This document shows positions 45,046 to 54,885 of a stretch of DNA of 64,000 bases, piece after piece. Each line of letters starts with the position of its first letter. Within the stretch, counting starts at the first letter, position 1. The translations under genes were made by a program, and so were the position numbers. Source of the stretch: Brachypterus glaber (taxonomy: Eukaryota; Arthropoda; Insecta; Coleoptera; Kateretidae); assembly GCA_958510825.1 (NCBI GenBank), contig OY294051.1:28073265-28137264 (forward strand), read 5' to 3'. The notes under the pieces are model-generated. The model saw nothing but the letters and a program-made list of their open reading frames with translations. It was not told the origin of the DNA and ran no database searches.

Positions 45046-45444
45046 CTCAATGGAGATTTCTCCCGTTAGATTAAACAGGGACAAAAGTTCTACCCAAAAA
45101 GGATAGAAGACATACATACACTCCCACTTCCACCCAACCAAACAAATTCTGTATTTGTTCTTTGTTGAACAAATACAATATTTACTTGGCCGGGCGAAAA
45201 GTGTAAAGAAATTACTGGCGCCATCTAAGTTTTAGTAGAATTATCTTATTCTACAGATTCACATTAGCTATGTTCGTTCATGCCGCTCACTGCTACACCT
45301 TCCGGCCAGCCAAATACTGTATTTGTTGTGTGCAAAACAAATACAGTATTTATTTGGTTGGCTGGAAAGTGTAGCACAAATGAGATAGAGATAGGGTAGA
45401 CGTCTTTTGTTTCATAATTCTAGTTGTAGAGACCTCCATTGAAC
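45046..45444. mobile_element. Palindromic element with two internal hairpins
   Basis: Outer arms: CTCAATGGAGATTTCTCC, GGACAAAAGTTCTACCC against GGGTAGACGTCTTTTGTTTC, GAGACCTCCATTGAAC. Inside are two separate hairpins: 45131-45195 (CAAATTCTGTATTTGTTC / GAACAAATACAATATTT) and 45292-45376 (GCTACACCTTCCGGCCAGCC / GGTTGGCTGGAAAGTGTAGC around AATACTGTATTTGTT). The two inner hairpins are homologous to each other. Confidence 0.8.
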
Positions 45445-45838
45445 AGTTTTCTATTACATAGCAATTTGTGCAATAGTAGGGGTAATTGGGGGAATGTCGC
45501 CAGCTGGTGGTAATACCGCCACTACTCTACGCAACTTAAAATACAGGCTATTTTGCCATTTTGCGATATGGCGAAAAGTGTTTAAAGCTCGCACGCCTAT
45601 ATTGTAGACGTCTACCCCGCACATTTTATCCATGGTCAACATTCTAAATTTGTCCGTCAATCTTTCAGTAGAATGTTAATTTACAATATTTTTTAAATTA
45701 ACCTCAATATTACTCGGTTTAGTAAAATCTCAGCTCTTTTACTGTTAAAAAGTCCAATAATTTTGCATTAAAATTCATGCATATGGTCCAAAAACCCGGC
45801 ACTTTTACAGACAGTCCCGAAAATTACCATAATTATAG
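45445..45838. other. Unassigned DNA
   Basis: A minus-strand 68-codon frame (45454-45660) has no recognisable domain. Confidence 0.35.
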
Positions 45839-46125
45839 CTTACATTCTACCGAGGGGTCTATCACGATATTTTTACGAATAATGCAGAGCAATGCTCAAT
45901 AATGCAGAATAATGCAAGTAATACAGAATAATGCAGAGTAATGCAGGTACTGCAGATATAATGCAGGTACTGCAGAGGTAATGCACAGTAATGCAAATAA
46001 TGTACGCGTAATGCACGAAAATGCAGGTAATGCACGTGTAATGCAAGTAATGCAAGGGTCGGCATTATTAATGCAGACAATTTTGTAAACTGAATGCAGC
46101 AGTGATAGACCCCTTGCATTCTACA
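45839..46125. repeat. TAATGCA-type microsatellite bracketed by an inverted repeat
   Basis: About 25 degenerate units of TAATGCAG/TAATGCAAG/TAATGCAC lie between 45882 and 46075. TTACATTCTACCGAGGGGTC TATCAC on the left and GTGATAGACCCCTTGCATTC TAC on the right are inverse copies, so the tract sits inside a small TIR structure. The 60- and 121-codon minus-strand frames are artefacts of the repeat. Confidence 0.85.
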
Positions 46126-46842
46126 AAAGATAGCAGTAAAATTACCAAAATAAAAATTCACATTTTTACAGATAACAGTGAGTTTACAGTACTGATTTAA
46201 ATTTACCACTTTCTTTGCTGGTAACATATGACCTACTTTATTTGTTGTAAAATTACCATATTTTCATTTACAGTGAAATATTTGTTTTTGTTTTAAATCT
46301 ATGTAAGCACTTAAAATTAGAATATGATCAAAGCATCTAAATAGGCGTATAATGGAGCTGATACAATATCTCATGAGAATTCTGCCTTGAGTGCGTATTG
46401 ACATAACTCCACCCTGCCCCATCTTAATATAAAATTCACTCTTTGCCTAGTATCTCTAGAACCATTTTAGATTAAAAATGAGATCTAATTCATTTGGATC
46501 TTAAAGTTATAAAGGTAGATAAAGTAACATAAATTTAATTTTCACTAATCCGTTTTATGTTCTTTAGTAATATTCATGCAAAAAATTCCATAGGTAAACC
46601 ATTAAACATAAATAAGCACCTAAGTATTAGCGTTGAATGCATAAGTGTTCGCAAATATGTAACACTGGATTTTCTTGCTTTCTGCATTTGCCGCCTTTTG
46701 TCAACGATACACTGAAAAATTAGCACATATTTTACATCTAGAGATGGGTGTAAAAATATAAAGTGAGTGTACCGGTTTATTCTTATCAAAGCATAGCATA
46801 ACTATATTTTTTGGTAAAATCACACTATGCAGATCACTCTAG
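46126..46842. other. Unassigned AT-rich DNA
   Basis: No gene seen. Confidence 0.4.
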
Positions 46843-46950
46843 ATAGGTAGGTTTGTTAGGGTAGCTGGGTATTTTGAGTGTTTCTACAGGATACACTCTT
46901 TGTGTAGTGTGTAAACTACCTACATACCATAACAAACCTGCCTATCCAAT
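46843..46950. repeat. Hairpin of about 108 bp
   Basis: GATAGGTAGGTTTGTTAGGG pairs with CATAACAAACCTGCCTATCC; an inner ACACTCTTTGTGTAGTGTG sequence extends it. Confidence 0.7.
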
Positions 46951-47198
46951 TCTAATCACTACAATAGAAATTTTGGTTTTTCCTTTTAAATGTTATCAGT
47001 ATTCTTGTTTACCAATTCATGACAGGTTCAATTCCAGCCCTCAGTGAGCTGAGTCTTACTCCCACATTATTCTACATTCAAACTAACTCCTATTATGCCT
47101 AACAAACTTAATGATGAGTATTCTTGATTCCTGATTCAGGATCTCGCCCTTAACTAAAGCAATACTTTTATTGCTTTAGTGATTAAGTCAAAACTCAT
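46951..47198. other. Unassigned DNA
   Basis: Contains a short hairpin AAAGCAATACTTTTATTGCTTTA (47156-47178, loop of T/A); no gene. Confidence 0.4.
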
Positions 47199-48115
47199 AG
47201 TCCAGTCAAATAACGAAAAATTTCCATGTTAAATTACAATAAATGTACACAGGCTGATATTTTAAAGGGTAGTAGTGGATAGTTACAGAAAACTTCTATT
47301 ATTTTTTCACCGGGTGATTTGCGTAAGGGGGGTCCGCTATCTTGGATTTTAGGGGTGAGTTCGGTTATCTCGATAAATATCCATCTTACGATAACAATGC
47401 ATATAACCAATTTTGTTAAGGAGAAAATTTTCAACAATTTTTGTTGGTGTAATTTTTTTAATTTTTAATATATTAATAACAATCCAGTTATAAATATTCA
47501 AAAATGGCCATGTTGGGGGTGAAATTGTTTTTTTTTAATTTTTCAGCCAAATTATTTATCCGAGGTTAAAAGTAGGTATGAGCAAATTGTAGCTCTTGAA
47601 ATTCTCTATAAGTTTGATACATTATGCATTTGGACTTTTTTGATAAGTATTTTGTTACGGTTACAGTGCGCGCTGAAAGTCAAGTTGCGCCCTCTGTAAC
47701 CTAACAAAGTTGAAAATAAAAATTTATAATTTATGAAACTTATAGAGAATTCCAAGAGCCACAATTATTAACACTTTTATCGTCCGATGAATAATTTGGC
47801 TGAAAAATGGAACAATTTCACCTCCAACATGGCTATTTTTAAATTAACACGATTGTTATTAACATATTAAAAAAATGATTCAAACAAAAATTGTTGGAAA
47901 TTTCTTCCTTAACAAAATTGGTTATATACATTTTTATCGTAAGATGCATATTAAGCAACTCACCCCTAAAATTCAAGATAGAGGACACCCCTTACGCAAA
48001 TTACCCGTTGAAAAACTAACAGGAGTGTTCTGTTACCATCCACTACTACCCTTTAAAATATCGGAACGTGTACATTTGGACTTTTTACATTTATTTTTTG
48101 ACTGGACTATCACAT
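47199..48115. mobile_element. Large foldback element I, arms of about 400 bp
   Basis: Pairs from outside in: TAGTCCAGTCAAATAA / TTTGACTGGACTA; AAATGTACAC / GTGTACATTT; AAAGGGTAGTAGTGGATAG / CCATCCACTACTACCCTTT; TTTTAGGGGTGAGTT / AACTCACCCCTAAAA; TATCCATCTTACGATAA / TTATCGTAAGATGCATA; GCCATGTTGGGGGTGAAATT / CACCTCCAACATGGC; ATTCTCTATAAGTTT / AAACTTATAGAGAATT. The non-palindromic spacer is about 47635-47730. No transposase ORF. A solo arm occurs at 1721-1966. Confidence 0.9.
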
Positions 48116-48627
48116 ATGTTAATGGAATTTTTACTAAATTAGTTACCAAACACTCAAGTTTGTGACATAACCTTTTTGTCTTAAATAAATGTATTAATAA
48201 TTATTATTAATTATAATTAAAGACGATATTAAGTAATTATTATTATTACTGATATATTTTTTTCGTATTAATAAAAACGTTTCCAGTTTGCTTTCATGAT
48301 AATGATAAATCGTTAATGTAGATTCTTGATTCCAATTAAGTTTCTTAGTCTCATCTCTATAGTGGTAGTAGGTAGTAGTTTGTGAACCAGTCAGTTGAGT
48401 ATTTCTGCCCCTCGCGCTTCTGTAAAAAGCCAAAGCGAAGAAGAACACTCGATCTTTTTCTTGAATGAGCCACGAGGTCGCGTCAACTCTCCTTTTATGT
48501 GTAGCTGAATGTATAGCGACTTCGTCGGCAAAAAACTACCTGTGTAAATGATGACGGCGAAATACATTCGAAATAACTATTTCAAACTGAAGTCACAAAT
48601 TTTATAACTTTATTACACTCAGAAAAT
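48116..48627. other. Unassigned DNA
   Basis: No gene seen; TTATTATT and AATAATT low-complexity near 48195-48250. Confidence 0.4.
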
Positions 48628-49352
48628 GTCATTGTAATTTTATTTGTAAATACATATTTGTTATTTATATCGCCACCATCGGTATTTAATACTTTACTTG
48701 TGATATTCAATACTGCAATGTGTGTATAGTATACAAAATGTTGTCATACTAACATAGAGACCGTACTGGTACATTTGAATAAACATGTGTTTATTAATAC
48801 TAGCTTGTTATAGTAAAAATTACTGTAACATTTGGTAAAACATATCACACTTATAGTATGGTATAGTTTGAGTTCTTGTTAAGTTGTATTACTGATCTAG
48901 TTTAAAGTATGTTACAGTATTCAGAAAAATTAACAATCGGTAAATAATACCAAAATTTTGATTAGTAATAATATAACAACCACACACAATTACACACTGA
49001 TAAAATAATTGATCCTTTTTTTACTTTTCTCTGTATTATTACTTATCAAAACTTTGGTATTATTTACCGATGGTTATTTTACTAAATACTGTAACATACT
49101 TTGAACTAGATCAATAACACAATAACTACAACTTAAAGTATACCAAACTATAACTGTGATATAATTTACCAAATGTTACAGTATTAATAAACACATGTTG
49201 CGTGGGGATCCAAATGAACCAGCACGGTCTCTATGTTAGTATGACAACATTTTGTATACAATACACACATTGCAGTATTTAATATCACAAATAATGTATA
49301 ATGGTGACGATATAAATAAAAAATATGTATTAACAAATAACATTTAGTATTA
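48628..49352. mobile_element. Large palindrome J, arms of about 350 bp
   Basis: ATACATATTTGTTATTTATA TCG / CGATATAAATAAAAAATATG TAT; AAAATGTTGTCATACTAACA / TGTTAGTATGACAACATTTT; AGAGACCGTACTGG / CCAGCACGGTCTCT; AAACATGTGTTTATTAATAC / TATTAATAAACACATGTTG; AAAGTATGTTACAGTATT / AATACTGTAACATACTTT; GGTAAATAATACCAAAATTT / AACTTTGGTATTATTTACC. Centre near 48990. No significant ORF; the 68-codon minus-strand frame at 49184-49390 lies in an arm. Confidence 0.92.
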
Positions 49353-50010
49353 AAAATACAACGAAAATAGTTACCTGTGAATAAAGCCATTAATTAATTT
49401 ACTTGTGTAATATTAATTATAATTAATATTACAATAGTTAAATTAATTAATCAACCTTGATGAGTAATAAATAATTAAGGTTGTTCTAACTATACAGTTT
49501 TGCAATGGGCCTCTTTTGCTTTCTAGTTATTTTGATTAATGTTAAAGGTTATAGGTTATAGGTTATAGCTTATAGTTATTCCCAAGGTATTATAAACGAA
49601 GTATACATTTACAAAATTTTACTGCATTATCTAATATCTTAGTGATAATTGTCATTAAGTGTTGCAGAGCTTTACAGCGAATTTGGTAAACTTTACATGA
49701 ATTAAAAACCAACTTTTAATTATAATTATTAAGGAATAAATTGGACTTTTAAATACCAGACTATGCTATGTATATTGGGGCTAATAACAGTCTAGCACCA
49801 AACCAAAAGAAGTTTCATATATCAGTAAGCCGTGAGCCATGTTGGATAGTAAGCCGTGAGCCATGTTGAATAAAACTAGGAAAATAAAATTTAATTGTAA
49901 GGAATTGCAGTCTGGACAAGAATTTCTGTTCCTGTCCAAACAACACAAAACCGCTCTAGGAAGAAACCGATCCATGCTTATCCAAACCCCAGGGTTTAGA
50001 AGATAAGGAC
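49353..50010. other. Unassigned DNA
   Basis: A local triplicate of GGTTATA (49550-49567) and a direct repeat GTAAGCCGTGAGCCATGTTG at 49825 and 49850. No gene. Confidence 0.45.
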
Positions 50011-50194
50011 TGGGAGGCATAGCGTAGTGGCTAGCGCGTATGTATAGCAAGCCTACTAGCGTGAGTTCGATTCTCACTGGCGCCGATTTGAAATTTGGCG
50101 AAGCTGGTGGTTCCTTCTACTACTAGCCCACACAAGTCCTGGACTTAGGGGATGCTTAATTAAGTAGAATAGTACGAGGTTAAACAAACAAACA
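50011..50194 (+). mobile_element. tRNA-derived SINE, copy 3 (internally deleted)
   Basis: Head with AGCGTAGTGGCTAG (A box region) and AGTTCGATTCT (B box), then the body lacks the CTTTTTCAGTTAATTAATAA and GTAAGTGAAGCGGACACTCC segments present in copy 1. The tail TTAAACAAACAAACAAAT suggests a short CAAA repeat as the true 3' end. Confidence 0.82.
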
Positions 50195-50195
50195 A

Positions 50196-50460
50196 ATAAT
50201 CCCATCTGCTTAGATTGCAGAAGTGACGAAGAATTATTATTTCATTTCCTGGTGCCAATGGACCGGTTTGGCAGAAGAAAACAGAATATCTACGGAGCGG
50301 AAGGTTGTGAAGAGATGATCAAACTTTTTCACATTCATTAGAAATTCCGATAGATTCAGGGAAGGGGCTTAAAGCTGACGAACAGGTCTGCTAAATCGTT
50401 CCACCATATGTGGTGGTTTGGTTGGGCTTATAACCTCTCTTCATTAAAGCAATAAATGTT
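50196..50460 (+). pseudogene. C-terminal tail of an RNase H-type LINE ORF2 fragment
   Basis: Reads NNPICLDCRSDEELLFHFL and then MDRFGRRKQNIYGAEG to a stop; compare the tail CRRCEEGDEEPYHLICECP of the LINE at 313-970. The last cysteine pair is mutated (VP in place of C-x-C). Further stops and frame changes follow. It abuts the SINE tail with no spacer, so either the SINE was inserted in the LINE or recombination joined them. Confidence 0.65.
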
Positions 50461-51054
50461 ATTACCTAGATTTTTAATACCTCGTCTTCATTTAGCTTTT
50501 TTTGACAAGCTATTTGAGTCATTTTAAAGGCATTGGGCAGTCAAAATTTGTATTGGCGCAGTCGGCAAGAGATAATATATGTGTGAGCGTACGAAGGTGC
50601 ATCTGTATCAAATATGCGAGCAGCACAGAATGATTTATTTGGAGACTTGGATGCGAACAGTGAAAAATATTGCCGATAGGCGGTCTCCTGTCTTTCTTAT
50701 GATAATTCGCAAAAAAATCTATATCAAGTTGATTTTGTATATGAAAAGCATACAAATTCTTATCATATTATGATACATTTTCAATAGACTAGAGTATAGT
50801 AGGTGGTTATTATTTTTTATGTTAAATTTACATTTACTGTAAAATTGTACAGAATGTCATATTTTCCTTTATCTGTTAATGCGAAAATATGGACTGGGTT
50901 TTGCAATGACCTAGCGAAATGTGGCAGTAGGTTATTGAACATTTTAGTTGATATTTTTTTAACGTATTGAATTAAAGCTTACAAATTTTGTAAATGTTAT
51001 GATACATGAATAATTGAAGCTTAAGTTTAAACGTTTTAGTCGAAACATAAGAGG
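50461..51054. other. Unassigned DNA
   Basis: Frames on both strands around 50519-50773 have no recognisable domain. Confidence 0.35.
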
Positions 51055-51472
51055 CGTGCATAGACGGACAAAATATGTGAGGCTTAACACATTTTTGCCC
51101 CAAACTTTTTTATGTGTATTTTTTGGATTTTTTGTAATAAATATAGATTCCTTCGAAAAAATATGCAATTAAGGGGAAGTAACATTTTGTGCCACTAAAA
51201 ATTTTACTTTTTAAAAGGCTATAACTTCTTTAATATTAAATTTAGGTGTTTTAGTGGAGAATACTTTTTTGCTTAGTTTTAAGTGAAGAATCGCTCTGCA
51301 GCATTGAAATTTTATCTGTGCTTTATTTGTTCCCCAATTAATATGTCCATCTTCGAAGGGCCGCAGCTCCCCTAGGGCTCATTTCCGGAACAACCTTTAT
51401 AGGAACTTTTTTTCATATTTTTTAGAATTACCTCTTAAATTTCTCGAACTTATTTTTGAATAACCCTGTATA
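51055..51472. mobile_element. TIR element, copy e (right half)
   Basis: Shares AGACGGACAAAATATGTGAG, TTGCCCCAAACTTTTTTATG, TTTTTAAAAGGCTATAACT and the right terminus TTTTTGAATAACCCTGTA with other copies. The left half is missing. Confidence 0.75.
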
Positions 51473-51903
51473 ATGAAATTACATATCTGCATGACTCGTT
51501 TTAATATAATAAACAAAACAAAGTCGAATAAACTCGAGGGGAGCATGACCATTCAGAGGTCATCCAAATACCCAAAAGATACATAAATTCTTAATAAATT
51601 ATGTACCTTGCTTGGGTGTCATATTTTAATAAAGCATAATAAAAAGAGTGGTTCAGATAAATAATATTTTAGGAAGAATCTCGTTTTAAGCTTTAGAGAA
51701 CGTTGAAGTATTACGTAACGCACATTTTGATCATTTTGGTCTTTTGCTATTTGCAAATCGCCAGATCCTGGATCGCGTTTCTTTGGATGCTAGAAGCCTC
51801 CAAAAGGGGGTGAAATGGAGTCCCCGAAAAATATATTTTTAACTTACAGAGTCAAATAAATTACATCTAATTACATCTAAATTACATTTATTACATTTAG
51901 ATT
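51473..51903. other. Unassigned DNA
   Basis: A fragment of the TACGTAACGC MITE is at 51696-51735. ATTACATCTA/ATTACATTTA words repeat near 51865-51895. Confidence 0.4.
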
Positions 51904-52118
51904 ATGGTATGTTTTATCAAGCAAGAGAGTAAATTAAAAATCGCACAGTAAATATTTTTACAACAGGTTTGAATAGTATATGTTTGTGTATAGAATATAG
52001 TTATGTTTTATAAAATAAACTACGCAGTATATTCGCATATCCAATATTCGAATCTGTTTTGAAAATATTCACTGTGCGATTTTTAATTTACTCTCTTGCT
52101 TGATGAAACAAATCGTAG
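51904..52118. mobile_element. Foldback element Y
   Basis: TTTTATCAAGCAAGAGAGTA AATTAAAAATCGCACAGT pairs with ACTGTGCGATTTTTAATTTA CTCTCTTGCTTGATGAAA, almost without mismatch over about 50 bp; outer ACTATGGTATG-like words extend it. Spacer about 100 bp. Confidence 0.82.
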
Positions 52119-52225
52119 TATATTTTTACAATTTTACACAATTATTTAGTAGGCTAAGGGTTAAAAAAAATTTAAAAACTTTATCTGACATATGTCAACA
52201 ATAAAAAGTCTTAATTATTTTTATT

Positions 52226-52236
52226 TAATCAAAATA
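52226..52236. repeat. Target-site duplication, left (TAATCAAAATA)
   Basis: Identical to 52896-52906; brackets the LINE 52237-52895. Confidence 0.9.
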
Positions 52237-52895
52237 GCTAGCTGGATGAGCTAGCAAGAACAAAAAGAGTTCACCTTGTGTGGGTACCAGGTCACTGCGG
52301 TATTCCAGGCAACGAGAGGGCGGATGAACTCGCCAGACTGGGTGCCGGAAAGCCCTGCCTGGGTCCTGAACCAATTCTCGGTATCACAAGGAAACAAGTG
52401 AAGACTGCCCTCAACGCTTGGGTGGAAAGTCAGCTTAAAGAACACTGGACCGAGCGTAGCGGTTGCAGGCAGGCAAAGGAATTCCTGACCAGGCCAAGCA
52501 AAGCTAGGTCGGTCCGGCTACTAGGAAGGGGCCGAGCAACCATAAGCCTCCTTACAGGGGTCCTTACGGGCCACTGTGGGCTTATGCGACACCTAAGCCT
52601 CATCCGACCTGCCCTGGGTGTGGGATGGACGAGGAAACGCCCTACCACTTCATAGGGGAGTGTGAGGCTCTGGGCAGGCTCAGACAAGACGTCTTCAGAG
52701 TGGTAACACTAGCGAAGGAAGAGATGAGCCTCCTAGCCTGGTCAGATGTTATGAACTTCATCAGAAGGTCTGACAGATTCAGGAAGAGGGAGAATAGGCA
52801 GCACGTTGGGTAGGTAATCTTGGGGCAGACAAAAAGGGCCATTGGGCCTACTTGTCAGGCGTCGGAGCCTACCCACCTTTTACTACTACTACTAC
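52237..52895 (+). mobile_element. 5'-truncated RNase H-type LINE with exact 11-bp target duplication
   Basis: A clear insertion: 11-bp identical direct repeats, 5' truncation, coding 3' end, short UTR and an ACT trinucleotide tail (52880-52895). Its GC content is far above the surroundings. The exact duplication suggests a younger insertion than the one at 313-970. Confidence 0.92.
52262..52811 (+). pseudogene. RNase H domain and Cys/His tail of LINE ORF2, frameshifted
   Basis: VHLVWVPGHCGIPGNERADE LARLGA is the C-terminal block of a type I RNase H (H-x2-G-x2-GNE-x-AD). The frame continues through TRKQVKTALNAWVESQL and LLTGVLTGHCGL; after a one-base shift near 52590-52610 it resumes as PTCPGCGMDEETPYHFIGECEAL, giving the C-x2-C...H-x4-C tail, and ends with SDVMNFIRRSDRFRKRENRQ before TAG near 52811. 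The first half of RNase H and all upstream domains are missing through 5' truncation. Confidence 0.9.
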
Positions 52896-52906
52896 TAATC
52901 AAAATA
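52896..52906. repeat. Target-site duplication, right (TAATCAAAATA)
   Basis: Exact copy of 52226-52236. Confidence 0.9.
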
Positions 52907-53285
52907 TCATTTTATAAATTCTCATTTCTTTAAAAAAATAAGTATGACATAATGCAAAGAAACTTTTTAAAGACTTGTCTCATCCCTTGGCCCCAGAATG
53001 ATTGTGTATAACTATAAAAATAGCTTAATCTAAATGTATATGACTCGGCAAGTTAAAAATAGATTTTTTGGTAGCTCATCGCTATAGCTTTTGGAGCTTC
53101 TAGCACCCAAAGGAACCGGAACCGAAGTCTAGTAATTTGAAAATATTTTAATTTAAATGTACTTTAAAACGTGCCCCAGACAAACACACGGACAGTTACT
53201 AAAGTTTCTTATTTTTTTTTACGAAACACATTTGTATACAAGATTTTTTTTGTCTTGGAGGTTTTGGAAGATTCGAAACTACCGT
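52907..53285. other. Unassigned DNA
   Basis: No gene; the 65-codon frame at 53171-53368 has no recognisable features. Confidence 0.35.
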
Positions 53286-53287
53286 AT

Positions 53288-53325
53288 TATACTCTTCTAG
53301 CGCTTAAGCGCTGTGAGGAGTATAA
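53288..53325. repeat. Short palindrome with perfect 14-bp core
   Basis: AGCGCTTAAGCGCT is its own reverse complement; TATACTC and GAGTATA continue the stem outwards with a few mismatches. Confidence 0.8.
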
Positions 53326-53539
53326 TGAAAGGCACGCGACTACCGGATACAAAGGTATGGAACCGTAAATGCTTATAGTCTACTGTTTTACCTCAACTTG
53401 ATGAATTATTATTAGCTTTATTATGAATGAGTAATCGTAGACAGGAAGTACCGGAAGGAAGTAAGTGATTAAAAATCAGTACGTTTACGAAAATATTCTA
53501 AGATCGAATACCTAATTAAAAAACAAAACGCTTTTAATG

Positions 53540-54070
53540 GTATATTAAAGTACTAGTTTCATAACATGCATTTTTAGCATACGAGTACAATTTTAGAAAA
53601 CAAGCCGCTTGCGGCGAGTTTTCTAAAGTACTAGTGCGCTAAAAACGTGTTAAGAAACGCGTGCTTTATACAATTTTTTTTATTTTGCTCTAAAATTAAA
53701 AAAGAAACATACATTTAAATTGATGACTGATTTAGGGATTTTTGTTTCGGGTTGGCATTACAGTTTTCGCCATGTTTAAAATTCTAAGAACGAACATTAT
53801 TTTGATATATTTTATAGTCATTTCTTCTCTTTTTCACTGCAAGTAACCAAGCCACAATTTTAACACGGTAAAACATAACCTAAACACAACATTTTGTAGA
53901 AAATTAAACTATAAAGCGACGTTCACATTTGCACGGAAAACGTCAAGCGATAGGCTTTTGTCTGTTGCCAACCCAAAAGAAAAAAAGTAGAGACCTCTTA
54001 TGGGACTATAAGACGCAAAATGCGTGTGATTGTGAGCTTATAAGAGTCGCAAAATAGAAAAAAGTTTTAT
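53540..54070. repeat. Dispersed repeat X, copy 2
   Basis: Collinear with 12672-13190 and in the same orientation. The GC-rich core is in the opposite palindromic phase (CCGCTTGCGGCG). Confidence 0.8.
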
Positions 54071-54101
54071 TGTAGTTTTTTTATTAAATAATATATTTTT
54101 A

Positions 54102-54335
54102 TAAGGTAGGTGAGCCAATTATTGCCATGCTCCTAATATTGTCACCCCCTCTTAAACTCATTACTTCGTCCTCTGTGTCATAGATGGTACTGTCAGTATA
54201 TGTATTATATGCCTTTAAATGTGATGTATCCAGTTGTTAATGGCGTACACTACAACGCAGTTCGTGTTTCGTATAAAAAATTGTCTCACTATCTCAAGCT
54301 GGGTAGCATCAATTATTGCAGGGCAAGAACGTATT
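54102..54335 (-). repeat. TIR repeat G, copy 3 (partial)
   Basis: Begins TAAGGTAGGTGAGCCAATTA and shares CGTCCTCTGTGTCATAGAT, CTGTCAGTATAT and AAGCTGGGTAGCATCAATTA with copies at 7518 and 35379. It directly follows repeat X copy 2 with about 30 bp between. Confidence 0.7.
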
Positions 54336-54640
54336 AATAAAAGCGAAAAGGTTATTTTTTGCTATTGTTGTATAAGTAATTTTGTTCTTAATATTGCCAT
54401 GCGAAGTAGTTGACAAAAAAAATGACAAAAACAAAAAAAAAACAAGAAACGTTAGTAACGAAGAAATCAGAGAGTTTGTATTCATTTCAAAGAATTAGTG
54501 GAATATCATTGTTTGTCCCTCATTGTTTTGTATGTTGATTCTTCATGTTACAAGCTAAGAGACGCCGCTAAAATGTCGATTTCTAAAAAAATGGAACCTC
54601 ATCGTTTTTCCACTGGACCCTTCAAATATAATATTTTTAG
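54336..54640. other. Unassigned DNA
   Basis: No gene seen. Confidence 0.4.
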
Positions 54641-54723
54641 GGAGTTTTTTTTGGGTTGATATTAAAGAAACTAATTTTTTATTATTGCCATGAGTTTTTT
54701 TTGGGTTGATATTAAAGAAACTA
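54641..54723. repeat. Exact 33-bp direct repeat, 48 bp apart
   Basis: GAGTTTTTTTTGGGTTGATA TTAAAGAAACTAA occurs at about 54641 and again at about 54689; a recent local duplication. Confidence 0.9.
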
Positions 54724-54751
54724 ACTTATGTTGTCTAACCTATTGTACCGG

Positions 54752-54885
54752 TAAGTGACTATTCACAAGCTCGCATAAGAACATAAAACATAACAATGCG
54801 ATGCCGTGATTCGCTTGATGGGCCGCCATGTATCTTGTAAGCCAATCACGGCATGGCATGAACATAAGCTTCTGGATAGGCCTTA
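54752..54885. mobile_element. Hairpin MITE, GCATAAC family, copy E
   Basis: GCTCGCATAAGAACATAAAA and CAATGCGATGCCGTGATTCG pair with CAATCACGGCATGGCATG and AACATAAGCTTCTGG; spacer CATGTATCTTGTAAG as in the other copies. Confidence 0.8.

Noticed and set aside
45862..46227. 121-codon minus-strand ORF
   Set aside because: Low-complexity product rich in H, Y, I, L created by the TAATGCA repeat.
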